Part shown: piece by piece, positions 46,996-60,200 of the stretch
Numbering within the stretch: the first letter of the stretch is position 1
Layout: each line of letters opens with the position of its first letter
NCBI RefSeq assembly: GCF_014898055.3
Contig: NW_023601212.1
Coordinates: 41,404,329-41,468,328 of the forward strand
DNA: 64,000 bases
Direction of reading: 5' to 3'
Origin: Talpa occidentalis
Taxonomy: Eukaryota; Chordata; Mammalia; Eulipotyphla; Talpidae
Notes under the pieces: generated by a model
The model's input: the letters and a program-made list of their open reading frames with translations, nothing else
Told to the model about the DNA's origin: nothing
The model's database searches: none
Translations under genes and position numbers: made by a program

Positions 46996-48247
46996 GTGTT
47001 TTAAGAAAGACTACAAAAAGGTAGAAAACAGCTCAGCACACTAGACTACCACACGCTTGGACACTTGCACCTTTCACTGCAAGGAGAGGGGAGGCCCTGA
47101 GGCCATGTGAATGGGAGTGGGTGGACCACCCCAAAAGCTGTAGCACGCGGAGCACACAAAATAGTGATTTTTATACAATAGGTCAGATTTTTGTTTTTTT
47201 TTGTTTTGTTTTGTTTTTGCCATAAACATCTATCTCACAGGTTGAAAACACTGAGAAAACCGGAACAGATAAGGCCATGATGGTTGGAAAAAAACCAACA
47301 AGTTACCAACTCCGCTTAGGCAGCGCTCACAAATCGCACAATAGTTGTAGGGGGTGGGGGGATGTCACACAGCACAGAGGAGAGAAAGGAGAAGCACAGT
47401 CTGTCTCCACAAAGAGTAGGAGCACAGAGGTTCCATTACAAACTGGCGGCAGGGAGGGCCAGGGGGATTGGGATCTTGGATATGAGGGAGCGGAGCACCC
47501 AGCCCTGGCAGTGCCAGTGCAGCATTTCCTGCCCCACTGTCTGCAGCAGGCCCCTCCAGGCTCTCCTGCCTGGCCCAGCCTGCTGCTCTTTGGAAGCTGG
47601 ACACAGTACCCCTGCCACCCTCCCCCCAGCCAGGCCAGGCAGTGCCCCCCTGTAGGGCTGCGGGGCAAGGGAGGACCCAGCTCTGGAGAAGAATCAACAC
47701 CCACGGCTTTAATTGCACTTATACCAAGGAGGGGGAAGCGGTGGATTGTTGGGGGAGAAGGTCCTGGGGTTGCTGCTGACAGTGGGGAGTCCCCAGGTGA
47801 TACCCACCTGTGCCCACCCGGGGCTCAGGGCTGGGCCTAGGACAGGCTGTGCAAAGCCAGCGAGCTGAATAAGTTAACAGTTCTGCAGGGGAGGGGGCCT
47901 GCCTGCCTGCCCCTGGGGTGGTGGGAGGGCGGAGCTAGGGGAAGGAGATGCTGCGGCCTTTGGGCCAAGGGGCCTAGCGGGCTGCCACAAGGGGCACCTG
48001 GGCACAGCGGCGGGTTCCTTAAGGCACGTCTTTTGTGTCAGTTTGCAGCTGCGGCTCCGCCCGGCCCTGATTGTGCTGGCCCCACAGGAGAGGGACCCCC
48101 CCTGCCTTCCCTGTCTCCAAAGCCCCTTCCTCCCCTGCTAGGCTGGAGCGGTGACAGTGAAGTCATAGAAGCTGTGAGGGACCCTGCGTAGAGGGGCAGC
48201 GGGGGGATGGGGGCGGGGAGGCAAGTGGGATGGGGACGGTCATGGGC

Positions 48248-51200
48248 TTAGCTGGAGGGCAAAGCCTGCACGAAGAGACCGCGCGCATCAGTCCGTGCCA
48301 GTTTGGCCGGTGGCTCTAAGGCCTCGGAGCCCAGCGCAGGTGACTCTCCACCAGCCGCCAGCGAAATGTCCTGTGGCAGCTCATCCTCGCTCTCCTCCTC
48401 CTCTTCCTCCTCCTCGTCTGGGGCACAAGGACCAGGCCCTATTCAGTGTGGGACGGTGGTGCTCCCATCCACCAGTGCCTCCACCTCAGCCCCACTCTTG
48501 GAAGCTCACCCCCACCTCACCCTCCACCCCTGCCTCAGGCCCTGGGTAGGAATATGCCTAGCCTACCTTTGTCCGGATCCAGAGTGTTCAGTGAGGTGGC
48601 CAGGTTTGCAAACTGGAGAAAAGGAAGAAGGGGTGAGAGTCCTGCAGCCCGTGGCGACCACCCTCAGGGCCTGCATGCACACACCACCCCTCCACACGCA
48701 CCTCGCCCATGACAGCGATGGGGGTTTCGCCCTTGGCCTGGGCCACCCGGTGCTCAATCAGATAGTACATGTACTCATCGTAGAGCAACCGTATGAGGTG
48801 GAAGGAGCCGAAGCTGGCAGCGCTGCGAAGGGTCAGGTCCCGGATCACCATAGAGCTGGGGGGCGGGGTGGGGGGGGAAGGGAAGGCTGTGAGACCCCGT
48901 CCCGCCCCTCGCCCCTTTCTGCGCAGCCATGGCCCCAGGCTGGAACCAGCCCCGCCCCCCCACCTCGCCCTGGCTCCACGGTCCTGTCTGAGGGTAGTGG
49001 ACCCTCGCACCATCCACCGCAGGGGAACCCCAGCCTTCCCAAAAGGACACCTGAGCCCTCCTGGAGGCAAGGCCTTCCAGGTCCTGCCTCCTCAAGGACT
49101 GCTCTGGGCCCAGCCCCTCCCTGTCCAGGTCCCGCCCAGCCGGTTCGCACCTGTAGAAGGACCACTTGAGCAGGAAGAGCTTGGCAGCCTTGGGGAAGCC
49201 GGCACTACCCTGATAGGGCTTGAGCACCTGGCTCACAACGCCGTCCAGCCAGGCCGCCCACTGCTCCAGTGAGTTCTGCTGCTGCAGCGTCACCTTGAAG
49301 TCCTGCTCCAGCCGTTGCACCACACGATCCTCGCAACGGCACACCCACGAGGCCTGCTCCTAGGCACAGCAGGTGGGTGGGCTCAGCCAGGTCCTGGGAC
49401 CGCTTTGTCGGGCCGCCCCACACTCAGCTGCCTGCCCGGCGCTCACCTGCACGTTGGCAAAGTCCACGCGGTTAAGGTCGCTCAGCATCTGGTTTATTTG
49501 TGCAGTGTTCTGAAGCACAGCACGCGCAGCTTGCGCCAGGTGGTTGAGCGATGTGTATCGCCGCAGTGTCTGCGCAAAGGCGCCAGCCGCAGCCACCTGC
49601 AGGGACCGGAGTATGGATTCTGCAGGGCCCACACCCCTGGCCCTGCCCCATGGCAGCAACCTCACAGATACTGTTTACTTTCTCTAAAAAGGGAGGGGTG
49701 TGCCTCCATGCTTTTTGTTGGGAGATCCAGTGATCGGAGTTCTCAGGCTGTTTGGCACCCACCCACCCAGAGTTTGGATCAAAAAATTAATGTAATTGTC
49801 TGACCATCATTGTTATTGTTAATGAATGGACACAACAATCTCAGAGGGCACTGCCGGGAAGGGGCAAGCATTGCTTCGATAAACTTGTTTCAATTATTAT
49901 CTTGAATGCTAGCAGCTGGAGAATGGGGTTTGTCCACGTGGGTCGATGCTGTGCTTTAGAACCAGAAAGGTGCTGGACACACAGTAGGTCCTTAATAAGT
50001 AGTTGATCAGTCTTGCCAGTGCCTCCCTCTAGATCTGTCTTCTACTTTCCCCACAGGGCCCGCCCACCCTTGCTCACCTAGCTTACCCTTCTGGGTGAGC
50101 CTCCAGAAATCCAGTTCTGTTTAGCTGTCTTGTGAGCATTTTAAGGCCTAAAAAGGAAACCCTTTTTCCTTTTCTTTTTTGCCCACGAGTAAGCATATCC
50201 CATCTAACTCTTCACATCTAAGCAGTTAGTGACTGTGTGCCACAGATGAAGAGGGTGTTATTCTGTTTTCTCATAGGTGTTGCTCTGCTGTTCGGTTTTA
50301 TCTGTTTCTGAATACCTGGTGCACTTTCTGTAGACACTGTCTGGAGAGAACTACTTCAAGTTTGCATTTCATTTTATTTTTTTTAAAATGCTGTGTTGAG
50401 TACAAAAATACTACTAAGGGTTCAGGTTTCAGAAGTGGGCCCTGGAGGAGGCTGGTTTATAAAGGCCCAGCATCTGGCTCAGGGAGGCCATGCCACCCAG
50501 GACAGATATCACTGACTCCATGGGCAGAGGAGAAGGAGGCCCCCAATCTTGCCAGTCTCTGCCCACCCCCTGACACCCTCACCTTCACCCGAAGCATCTC
50601 CTCGGGGATATTGACCATGGCGTGGGTGAGCCAGCTCTCTAGGCTCTTGGCAAAGTTTCGAATTGCTTGAGTCAAGGCACCTGTGGGTGGCAGCAGGGGG
50701 GCTGATTAGGGCTACGGGGGTCAGGGAGGAACTTTGTGGGGTGGAGGTGGGACATGCACTCACTGGGGATGGGCCGTAGCACGTCAGGGATGAGGATCTC
50801 CACCAGGCCCTGGTACAGCACGTTGTCACAGTGCTTGGTCCATTGCAGCACAGGTTCAAACTTGGAGAGCAGCACCAGACTGGCCTTGGGCAGCCGCTTC
50901 TCTGCCTCATCATGCCTGTGGGCACCCACCCACCCCAAAATCATGACTGGAAGGGTGCAGCATCCCCCCAACCCCACCCTGGGGTAGGCAGATAATTCCT
51001 TGCCCCCCCCAAAACTTCTTTGCAAAGTTTCAGGCTGACATGGGCCCCATTGGGGCCCCCTGGGGTCAGATGGGTATATTTTACCCTGCACACTGAGGGG
51101 CACAGACACCCCCCACTGCAGGGAGATATTGGCTCAGTGGGGTACACTATTCCTCCCACAGGCACACTCTGGAGGCAGGGTCAGAAGGCTAAGGTATCCT

Positions 51201-54200
51201 ACAAACCACAGGGGTCAGGCAGGCACCCCTACTCCCTACAGTAACTGAAGCCTGGCTACCCCAACCCTGGGTACTGACCCACAGGGTGCCCTCCTTGCCC
51301 CTCAGGACTCACACAGCCATCGGTGGCGCCTCACTGGGCTGGCTGAGGTTGTACCTCCAGAAGGTTTTCCACAGGGTCTCCACCAGGGTGAACTGTAGGT
51401 TCACCATGACGTCAATGATGGCCTGGGGAAGAGACCACAAGCTCAGAGAATATAGACTGGGCCCTGCCTCCCCTTGCCCTGCCCACCCACCCACCCACTC
51501 TGCCAGCTACCCTACCTCACAGTGTTCCCGGTACAGGACCTGGAAGGCCTTGATGTCCCCGGGCCCCACGCCCTCAGGCAGTACCTTGCCCTGGAGGTCG
51601 AGCTCTGAGAAATCAGGGAGGCTCCTGGAGGCATCTAGGGGAGGAGGGGACCCCATGAGGCCCTTTGCTCCCTTCAAAGCTCTCCCTGGGTTCCTATTAA
51701 GTCACCACCACTTGTCTACCAAGCAGGGGCCCCCCTATGCACAGTTGGGGATGATGAGGTTCAGGGAGGGCCCAGGGGTCTAGGGCTAGGAAGCACAAGA
51801 CAAAGACCCTAGAGCCCAAGAGGGACCGTCAGCTAAGTGGTGACCCTGGGCTTGACCTTGGAGGTGGGACTGAGTGCAGGTTGCCCCCTGGTCCCAGTCA
51901 GTACCAAGGGACTCTGCCCTGGGCTTGAGGGCCCTACATTGAGGAGCTAGGCAGGGACAGTCACTCTGAGGCAACTCTACGAGGGGTGTCAACTTCTAAC
52001 CATACCCCCCTGCAGGATGTCTGGGTCCTGTGAGCAGTGTTGTCATGCTGGACACATTGCCTGGATGTGTTGATTTCTTGGGGTTTGCTAATTTACACAG
52101 CATTATTTCACCTCCTCTTAACTGACTGGTGTTTGCTTTACTTTAAGACATTCACTTCTAGAAACAATGGACTCTATATGTCTGTCTGCCTCCTTGGTAA
52201 GGAGCCCTAACACATGGATGCCATGGCTGTACGGGCAAGGGAGCACCCATGACCAGGACTCATGAAGGACCAGAGCCTGTCCCATAAGGTCGTGGGCCAT
52301 ACTAATGCCTGTTGGCAGGCAATGTGGAATCCCATATAGCGTAAGTGGAACTTAACTGGAAGACTCCGGAGCAGAGAGAAATACTTCCCCTTGAAATGAA
52401 CAGACTCCATCTGAGAGGGTTTCTGTGGACTCATCTACCCTCTCAAGGAAGGAGGCTAGGATGACTGATGTCATCTCTCTCTGCTCTCATTAGAGGCTGC
52501 CTGCCACCTGCTTTATAAACACATCAGGAACCTGGTTCTCTGAGAAGCACAGACCCCTCCCAGGCCTGCCCCTTCAGCCCGGGGGCTCTCACCCAGGAAC
52601 TGCTGGTACTGCTGGACCTGGGCACTGATGTCCGAAAGTCCAGTGGCCTGCTGTGGCCCCACAGCCACACCATTGGTCATGCCCTCCATTTTCTGGATCG
52701 GTTTGAGCCTGGAGAAGGAGTTGGGTAGTTTTTGGATGGGGGACAGACTAGCATGCTTTTCCCCATGCTGCCAGCACTGAGGTCTGGCCTCCCTCCTACC
52801 TCTGCTTCTGTGAGAAGGGCTGGCCCCGCATGGCCATGTGTTGCTGGTCCTCCATTAGTCGTAGCAGGGGTGAGCTAGCCTTGATGCGCAGGCCGTAGTA
52901 ATGGTACTTGGAGTTGCCCCTAGGAGAGACGCAGAGGGTGAGAGCTAACCCTTGAAGGTGGAACTGAGTGCAGGTTGTCCCCCACTCTGGTCCCAGTCAG
53001 TATCAAGGGACTCTGCCCTGGGCTTGAGGGCCCTGGGTTGAGGAGCTAGCCAGGGACAGTCACTCTGAGGCAACACTATGAGGGGTGTCAATTCCTAACC
53101 ATTCCCCCCCTGTGGGGTGTCTGGGTCCTGTGAGCATTGTTGTCACTGCTAGAAAAGGCTAGGAAGATTGCCGAGCTGTTCCACCAGAAGCTTCACAGCA
53201 TACCCCACTCCTGCTCCTCTTTGCTAGGGGCAAATGGAATATACCTCTAGAGACATTCCAGGGGTGCCTTGCTGGGAATACACAGGGGCTCTGAGTGCCA
53301 AGTCCCCACCCATTCACAAGGTAAGTAACTTCTTAACCCTTGATCCTGACTTGGGGCAGGCACTCAGCAAATATTTATTAGCTATTAGTCACAGTAGGTG
53401 CTATTCTAAGTACTTAACATATACAAATCCATGTATTCTTCATCCTTACCCTAGAAGGATGCTCTTAGCATCCTAAATTGACAGATGAGGAAACTGAGGC
53501 ACAGAGAGATCCAATACTTTGCCCAGTTATGCATGCTTGAATGAATGAGGTTATGCCTTAGCTGGGAAGTAGAGTCTGGAGATGAGCAGAGCTCAACCCA
53601 GGGACTCAGGGATTGCAAAGGAGAAACAGGGAAAGGTAGATTCAAGGGACGAGTTAGTTCCTTCCTGCGTGAACACTGACTCACAGGCACTAATTAAAAT
53701 TAACTGTGTGCAGCCCCTGTACTCTCAAGGCAGATATATTTCATCATTGGACAACAGATCAGAAACTAGGAGTGCCTAACACAAAAGGCATGTAAATGGT
53801 GCTATGTACTAAGAAGAAAAAGAAGCAGGGAAGGGGGCGGTGTGGGGAGTATTAGGGAGGTGGGGGTAAGGGTACAGCTTTTGTGAAGAGAGCCAGGGCA
53901 CAGTTGAATAAGGAGATAAGGAAAAGCACACGAGGCGGAAGGCACAACCTGTGCAAAGGCCCTGGGGTGGAAGAGTGTATCGCAAGAACTATAAAGAAGC
54001 CAGCGGGGCTGGAGTAGAGTGAGTGAGGGCATGAGGGAGGTTACTGAGACCCTGATAATTTGGGGTAGGGGGTCTGAGGTTGTTGAGGGCTACGGGGGTG
54101 GGGGGGGAGTGGCTCCACCTGGTGCCGAGACGTCGGGTACGCAGGCCCATGAAGACGGAGCGGATGAGCTTGCCGAAGGAGGCAGCATTGACAGGCTCCA

Positions 54201-57200
54201 GTTTCTGCTCCTGGCAGTGCAGCAAATAGTGGCAGTAGAGAGTGCTCCTTGGCAGGCTCACGCCCTCAGCTGTCTCATAGTTATCCAGAAGCCACTGGAC
54301 CTGGTGCCCCAGGGAGAACAGAAGTATGCTAAAAATCACTTTAGTTTCTCCAGTGCTCATTGCTAAGTGCTCTTCACACCTGTTTCCCATTGCCATCCTG
54401 ACAACTACATTGTTGGTACATGGTCCCTATCACAATCACCCATGGGAGTTAACTCCTATGAAACTTTCTAGAACTGTACTGCCTACTACAGTCACTGCCA
54501 ACCACACACAGCTATTTAAATACAAATTTAAATTAACTTATACTGAATTTATATTGAATGGAAAAGCTAATGATAAAAGGTCATGACTCCATTGAAATAG
54601 CATCATTGAAATAGCAACATTATAGAAATGGAGTATAGATTCGGGATTGCTAGGAGTTAGGGATGTTGCGAAGGAGCTAGGTGGAAGGGTCTACCGTGGG
54701 TTAGCACAGGAGAGAACTTAGTGGTGATGGAACACTGTTGCATTTTGATTGTAGTGATGGTTTTCCAAATCTACCCATGTAGATTCCTGGTTAGAGACTA
54801 TACTACAGTTATATAAAATCGTAAAACATAACTAGCTCAGGAACCAGGGTGAAGGGTCACAGGGATTTCTCTACTGTTTTTGCTGCTTCCTATGTCTCTA
54901 CAATTATTTAAAGAATAGTTTCCTATCTTCTGCCAAGACTTCCACCTTGGTTACGTGGTCCACACCAGGTTGTCACATGAGAGGGTAGTCCTTGAAAATG
55001 CTGAGGAGCCACTGATCCAGACCCCAAATGGGCAGGGACCACCCCAGAATCATCAAATACTAACTACCATAATCAGAGAGCTGGCGAGGGGGCCCAGTCA
55101 TGGCAGGGATCTGAGGCTGTCCAAGAGACTCCATGCAGCCACTTCTATGCAAAAGGAGCTTATCTCACTGCCTTCCAGATGTTCACAGTACCTTGAGCAG
55201 GGCTCCTGCCTCTCCCTCTCCTTGCTATTTATTCAGTCACCATCAATTATAATCAGAGGAGACACTTTTTGGAGCACCACTCTTAGGACTTCATGCATAT
55301 TAATTAAGGTCCAGAGAGGCTCAGTAACTTGTCTGAGGCTACAAAGCAAAGATTTACTCCCAGGCTGTATGTTCATCTGAGCACAGGTTCCCAACTGGCT
55401 GGAGGTCACCACCCGCCACCTCCATCCAAAGGAGTCCCCCCCCACCCGCCACCATACCACCTTCTATGGGGTTTGGGTAGATACTTACGGTGGCTGGTGA
55501 GGCACGGGTGGTGTGGGAGTAGGACTGGCTGGCACTGCCCAGCATGTAGCCACCTTGGATCACGTAGGTGCCAGCTGCAGTGCTACTGCTGTTGTTGCCA
55601 CCGCCACTACTGCCCCCACCACTGCCTCCCCCACCGCCACTGCCTCCGCCACTGCTGCTGTTGCTGGTCCCTCCACCGCTGCTGGTGGAGCTGGCGACGA
55701 CCTGGCTGCCAGACACGTACATGGGCACAGAGCCGCTGCTGGCCACCGCCTGGGAAGTGGCAGGAGTGCTGACCTGGGCAGCTGTGCCCGCAGCCTCATA
55801 GTAGCTGGTACCCGCTGTCTGCGTGTATAGCGGTGTCTCTGGATAGGGGTAGGTGCTGGAGCGGCTGAGAAAGAAATAGAGAGAAGGAGTCAGAGGGCTA
55901 GAGCTAGGGGCCAAGGGGTATGACCTAGGGGGCAACTGCTGGGGGTGCTCCCAGACAGAAAACAGAAAGAGCAGCCCCAGTATATGCTGGACCAGGCACC
56001 ACCCAAGTACTTGATGGGCTATTTTCTATTTAATCCTCAAAGTGGTCTGACATGGGAGTCCCCACTTTAAATATGAAGAATCTGAGCTAGCACAGCTTGG
56101 TAAGTTGCAATAGGCCACACATTTCACTTAAATTTTTTTTTTTTTAGTATCTACTATATGCTTGGTGAACACTACTGTAGGCAAACCCATCAATGAACAC
56201 AGGAGTCAGAAAAGGCCCTGCAACTGGTGGTAGTTAATATTTTACAATGTCTCTCAACTTATGATGGGGTTATGTCTGAAAAACCCACTGTAAATTGAAA
56301 ATATCATAATTTGAACCATCATAAGTTGGGGACTATTCAAAAAACAAAGTTAACACACCATACTATAGAGTACCAGTTGACATAAGAGGAACCAAGTACA
56401 AAGGTAAATCGAAGGCAAGATGGGAGGTAAAGGTGGTCAGATGCCAGAGACAGGGGTTCTATTTCTAAAACTGGTATCCACCCTAGGAGGCCTTTCAGTG
56501 ATGGATATCAGAATGCAGGTGCATTTTCCTTCAACTAAGAGACCTGCCCTGCCTAGAGCGCTCTTCTCCAGCTATCCCAGAATCAAGACTGCAAACTGCA
56601 GCAAGAAAATTGAAAAAACCGAGGGGAGGAGAACCACCTTTAGAAGACTATTAAGTAAAGAGTGATAAAATCCCACTAGATGTAAGAGGAAGTAGGTCTC
56701 ACAGTCCTGCCAAAGAATAACCTCTAAAATATTCTGTTAATGAATAAAAGGGGTGGGAAGGGTGTGGATGATGCACAGGAAAGAAGGGGTAAAAGAATAT
56801 GGACATGGAATCTCTATCTTCCAACCACTGTGGGGTTGGGGAGGGACCAGGTAGGGGGCATCTCTCTTTTCTGTCTCACTAGACATGGTTGTTTTGATTT
56901 TGAGCCCTCTCAACTTGTTAAGAACATAAAATTAGATTTTTTAAAAAAAAAGATTTATTTTTATTTATTTATACAAGCACTGGGTACAGTCAGAAGCGCC
57001 GGAGGGTGAGAGAATTCACCAGAGCCAGAGCGGGGAGCAGAGCAGGCAGAAGGACTGAAGTACACTGCTGAGGGGAGCAGCGGGCAGCAGGAGAGGTCTG
57101 CACGCCATATGGGACCCTCCTCCAGTGGCCGGGGAGCAGCTGGGGATCGAACTGGTGCTGCCGAGGCTGCGGGCAGCTTCGCAACCCAGCGCTCAACCGC

Positions 57201-60200
57201 TGCGCCACCAGGGAGGCCCTAAAATTAGATTTTTAAAAACCAGAAAGGTAGTGAGGGTGGTTAGGGGCAGCCTGGCTCAGAAGGTGCTATTGAAGCAGCT
57301 TCCTGAAGGAGGAGGAGGGGGAGCCTTGCAACCCTTTGGGAATAAGGAGAGAGTTGGTGAGGAGGGAGGTATAGTCACTTCAAGTGAAAGGCTCTGACCC
57401 TCAGACCCCAGGGTGTAGCTCTTGGTCACTAACCCTGTCTATATCTAAGACATGAGGGACATTGAGGGTCCATGAGCTGAACCAGCACTGGAAAACCCCC
57501 CTAGCAGGGCCCACAGCTAGTCCAGTTCAGTATCCTGCACACAACAGGCACTCCAAAAACATTGCTTTGACAGCTGTCTGCTGGAGAACTGAATAAATGA
57601 TAAATGGGTAGGGCCAGAGACAGAGGCCCAGGGCTGGCATCCAGGCTGGCAAAGGGAGAGAGAGGTAGAGTGCCCCCAAGAACATTACACAGCAGAAGAA
57701 TGGGATGAACCACATGTCATCACACATACTATAATCACAGGAGGAGGACCTCAATCAGAAAGCAAGGACAGACACTATCAGGAGAAGCAGAAGGAGTTGC
57801 CCTGGGGCTGCAAGAACTGAGCACATGACTCAACTCCACTTCTAAAATCCCAAGGGACACTTGAGGGCTTATCTCTCTGGAATGTCCTCTGTGACCCCTG
57901 CCAGCTCTGGTCAACTGCACAGCTCAGAGACTGGCAGCACTGGAAATAAATGGATAGAACTGTGAAGTAGCTAGATATACAGGTGTGTGGCCACATACCT
58001 AGCGGTCAGCCACAACATTTACTCTATACCCCAAGCATCATGCCTAAAGGGACAGGTGGCAAGGAGTTAGAGCCAGTGCTAGGGCAAGCCTGGTCATGGC
58101 ATCTCCCTGATGTGGCACATGTTAATGCTATGCCACGGGCAGTGACTACATTTGGACTGGCCTCATCGTTCATGCTGTGTTTGTATGTGTAATGTTATGC
58201 AGCAGTTAGAGAGGTAACAGGCAAAACCTCCAAAGACTAAATCAGGAAGAAAAAGAAAATTTCAGTAAACCAATCCAAGCATAATACTGAAACAGTAATG
58301 AAAGTCTCCTCCCAAAAAAGCCCAGGACCAGATGGTTTTACTAGTGAGTTCTAATAAGCATTCAAAGAGGAACCAATACTCATCCTCCTCAAGCACTTCC
58401 AAAAAAAATCAAAAAAGAGGAAACACTTCCAAATACATTTATGAGCCAATATTACCCTAATGCCAAAAGAAGACAAGGATACCACACCAAAAAGGAAACC
58501 ACAGATCCCTAATGAATGAACACAGGTGAAAAATTCCTCAATAAAATCTTAGCAAGCCCAATTCAACAATACATTAAAAGGATTATACATCATAACCAAG
58601 TGGGATTTATTCCAGGGATGCAAGAGTGGTTCAACATCCATGAATCAATCAATGTGACTCGCCACATGAACAAAAACCAAAAAATCATATGATCATAGAT
58701 GCAGAGAAAACATGAGAAGATCCAACATTCATTCATAATAAAAACTCTCAATAAAAAGGAACTAAAAAGCATATGCCTTAAAAATAATAAAGGCCATATG
58801 CAATAAACCCAAAGTTAACATCGCACTAAATGGAAAAAACATTTTCCTTAGGGGACAGCTTTTCCTCTACGATAAGGATGCCCATTTTCACCACTACTAT
58901 TCAACATAGTATTGGATGTCCTAGTTAGAGCAATTAGGCAAGAGGGGAAAAAAAATAGAATCCAAACTGGAAAATAAGAAGTAAGATTATCACTATTTGC
59001 AGACGATATAATAATATACATAGTAAAACCCTAAAGACTTCACTAAAAAACTATTGAAAATAACAAATCAGTGCCATAAAGCAGCAAGCTGTAAAATCAA
59101 TATACAAAAGTCTTTTGTACTCCTATATGCAGACAACAAACTAGAAGAGAAAGAAATCAACAAAATAATCCCATTTACAACTTCGTTAAAAAGAATTAAG
59201 TACCAGGCCTCCCCGGTGGCGCAGCGGTTGAGCGCTGGGCTGCGAGGCTGCCCGCAGCCTCTGCAGCACCAGTTCGATCCCCTGCTGCTCCCAGGCCACC
59301 GGAGGAGGGTCCCACATGGCACATAGACCTCTCCTCTGCAGCGCTGGTTTGATCCCCGGCTGCTCCGCGGCCACCGGAGGAGGGTCCCACATGGCGCGCA
59401 GACCTCCCCTGCCGCCCGCTGCTCCCCTCAGCAGTGTGCTTCGGTCCTTCTGCCTGCTCTGCTCCCCACTCTGGCTCCGGTGAATTCTCTCACCCTCCGG
59501 CGCTTCTGACTGTACCCAGTGCTTGTATAAATAAATAAAAATAAATCTTAAAAAAAAATTTATTAAAAAAAGAATTAAGTAGGAATTAAGTAAGAATTAA
59601 GTAGGAATTAACAAAGGAGGTAAAAAACCTATGGAATGAACTATAAGATATTAAAGATACACAGAAATGGAAAGATAATCTCATGGGCTGGAAGAATTAA
59701 CTTTGTTAATTAAAATGGCCATCATATCCAAAGCAATACACATATTTAATGTAATTCCTATCAAAATTTCTTCGAGGAAATAAAGCAAATATTACTTCAG
59801 TAATATTTTATATGGCATCCCAAAAGAGCTTGAATAGCCAAGTTAATGATAAAAAAAGGAACGAAATTCTCAAATTTCAAATTATACTACTAAGCAGTAC
59901 TAATCAAAACCGTGTGATATTGGAATAAAAACATATCAATGGAAATAAAAACAGATCAATGGAATAGAATTGTGTACCCAGAAATAAAACCACACTTATA
60001 TGGGCAGTAAATTTATGACAGGAGCCAAGGACATATAATAGAGAAAAAGTCTATTCAATAGAGGTGTTGGGAAAACTGCATAATCACATGAAAAAGCATG
60101 GCACTAGGCCACTATTGCACACCATATGCACAAAATGAACTCAAATGGATTAAAGACTTGGATATAACCATAAAACAAATAGAAGAAAACATATACAAAA

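Noticed and set aside
48303..49169. 288-codon plus-strand frame
   Set aside because: It is the antisense shadow of the last RFX1 exons and their GC-rich introns.
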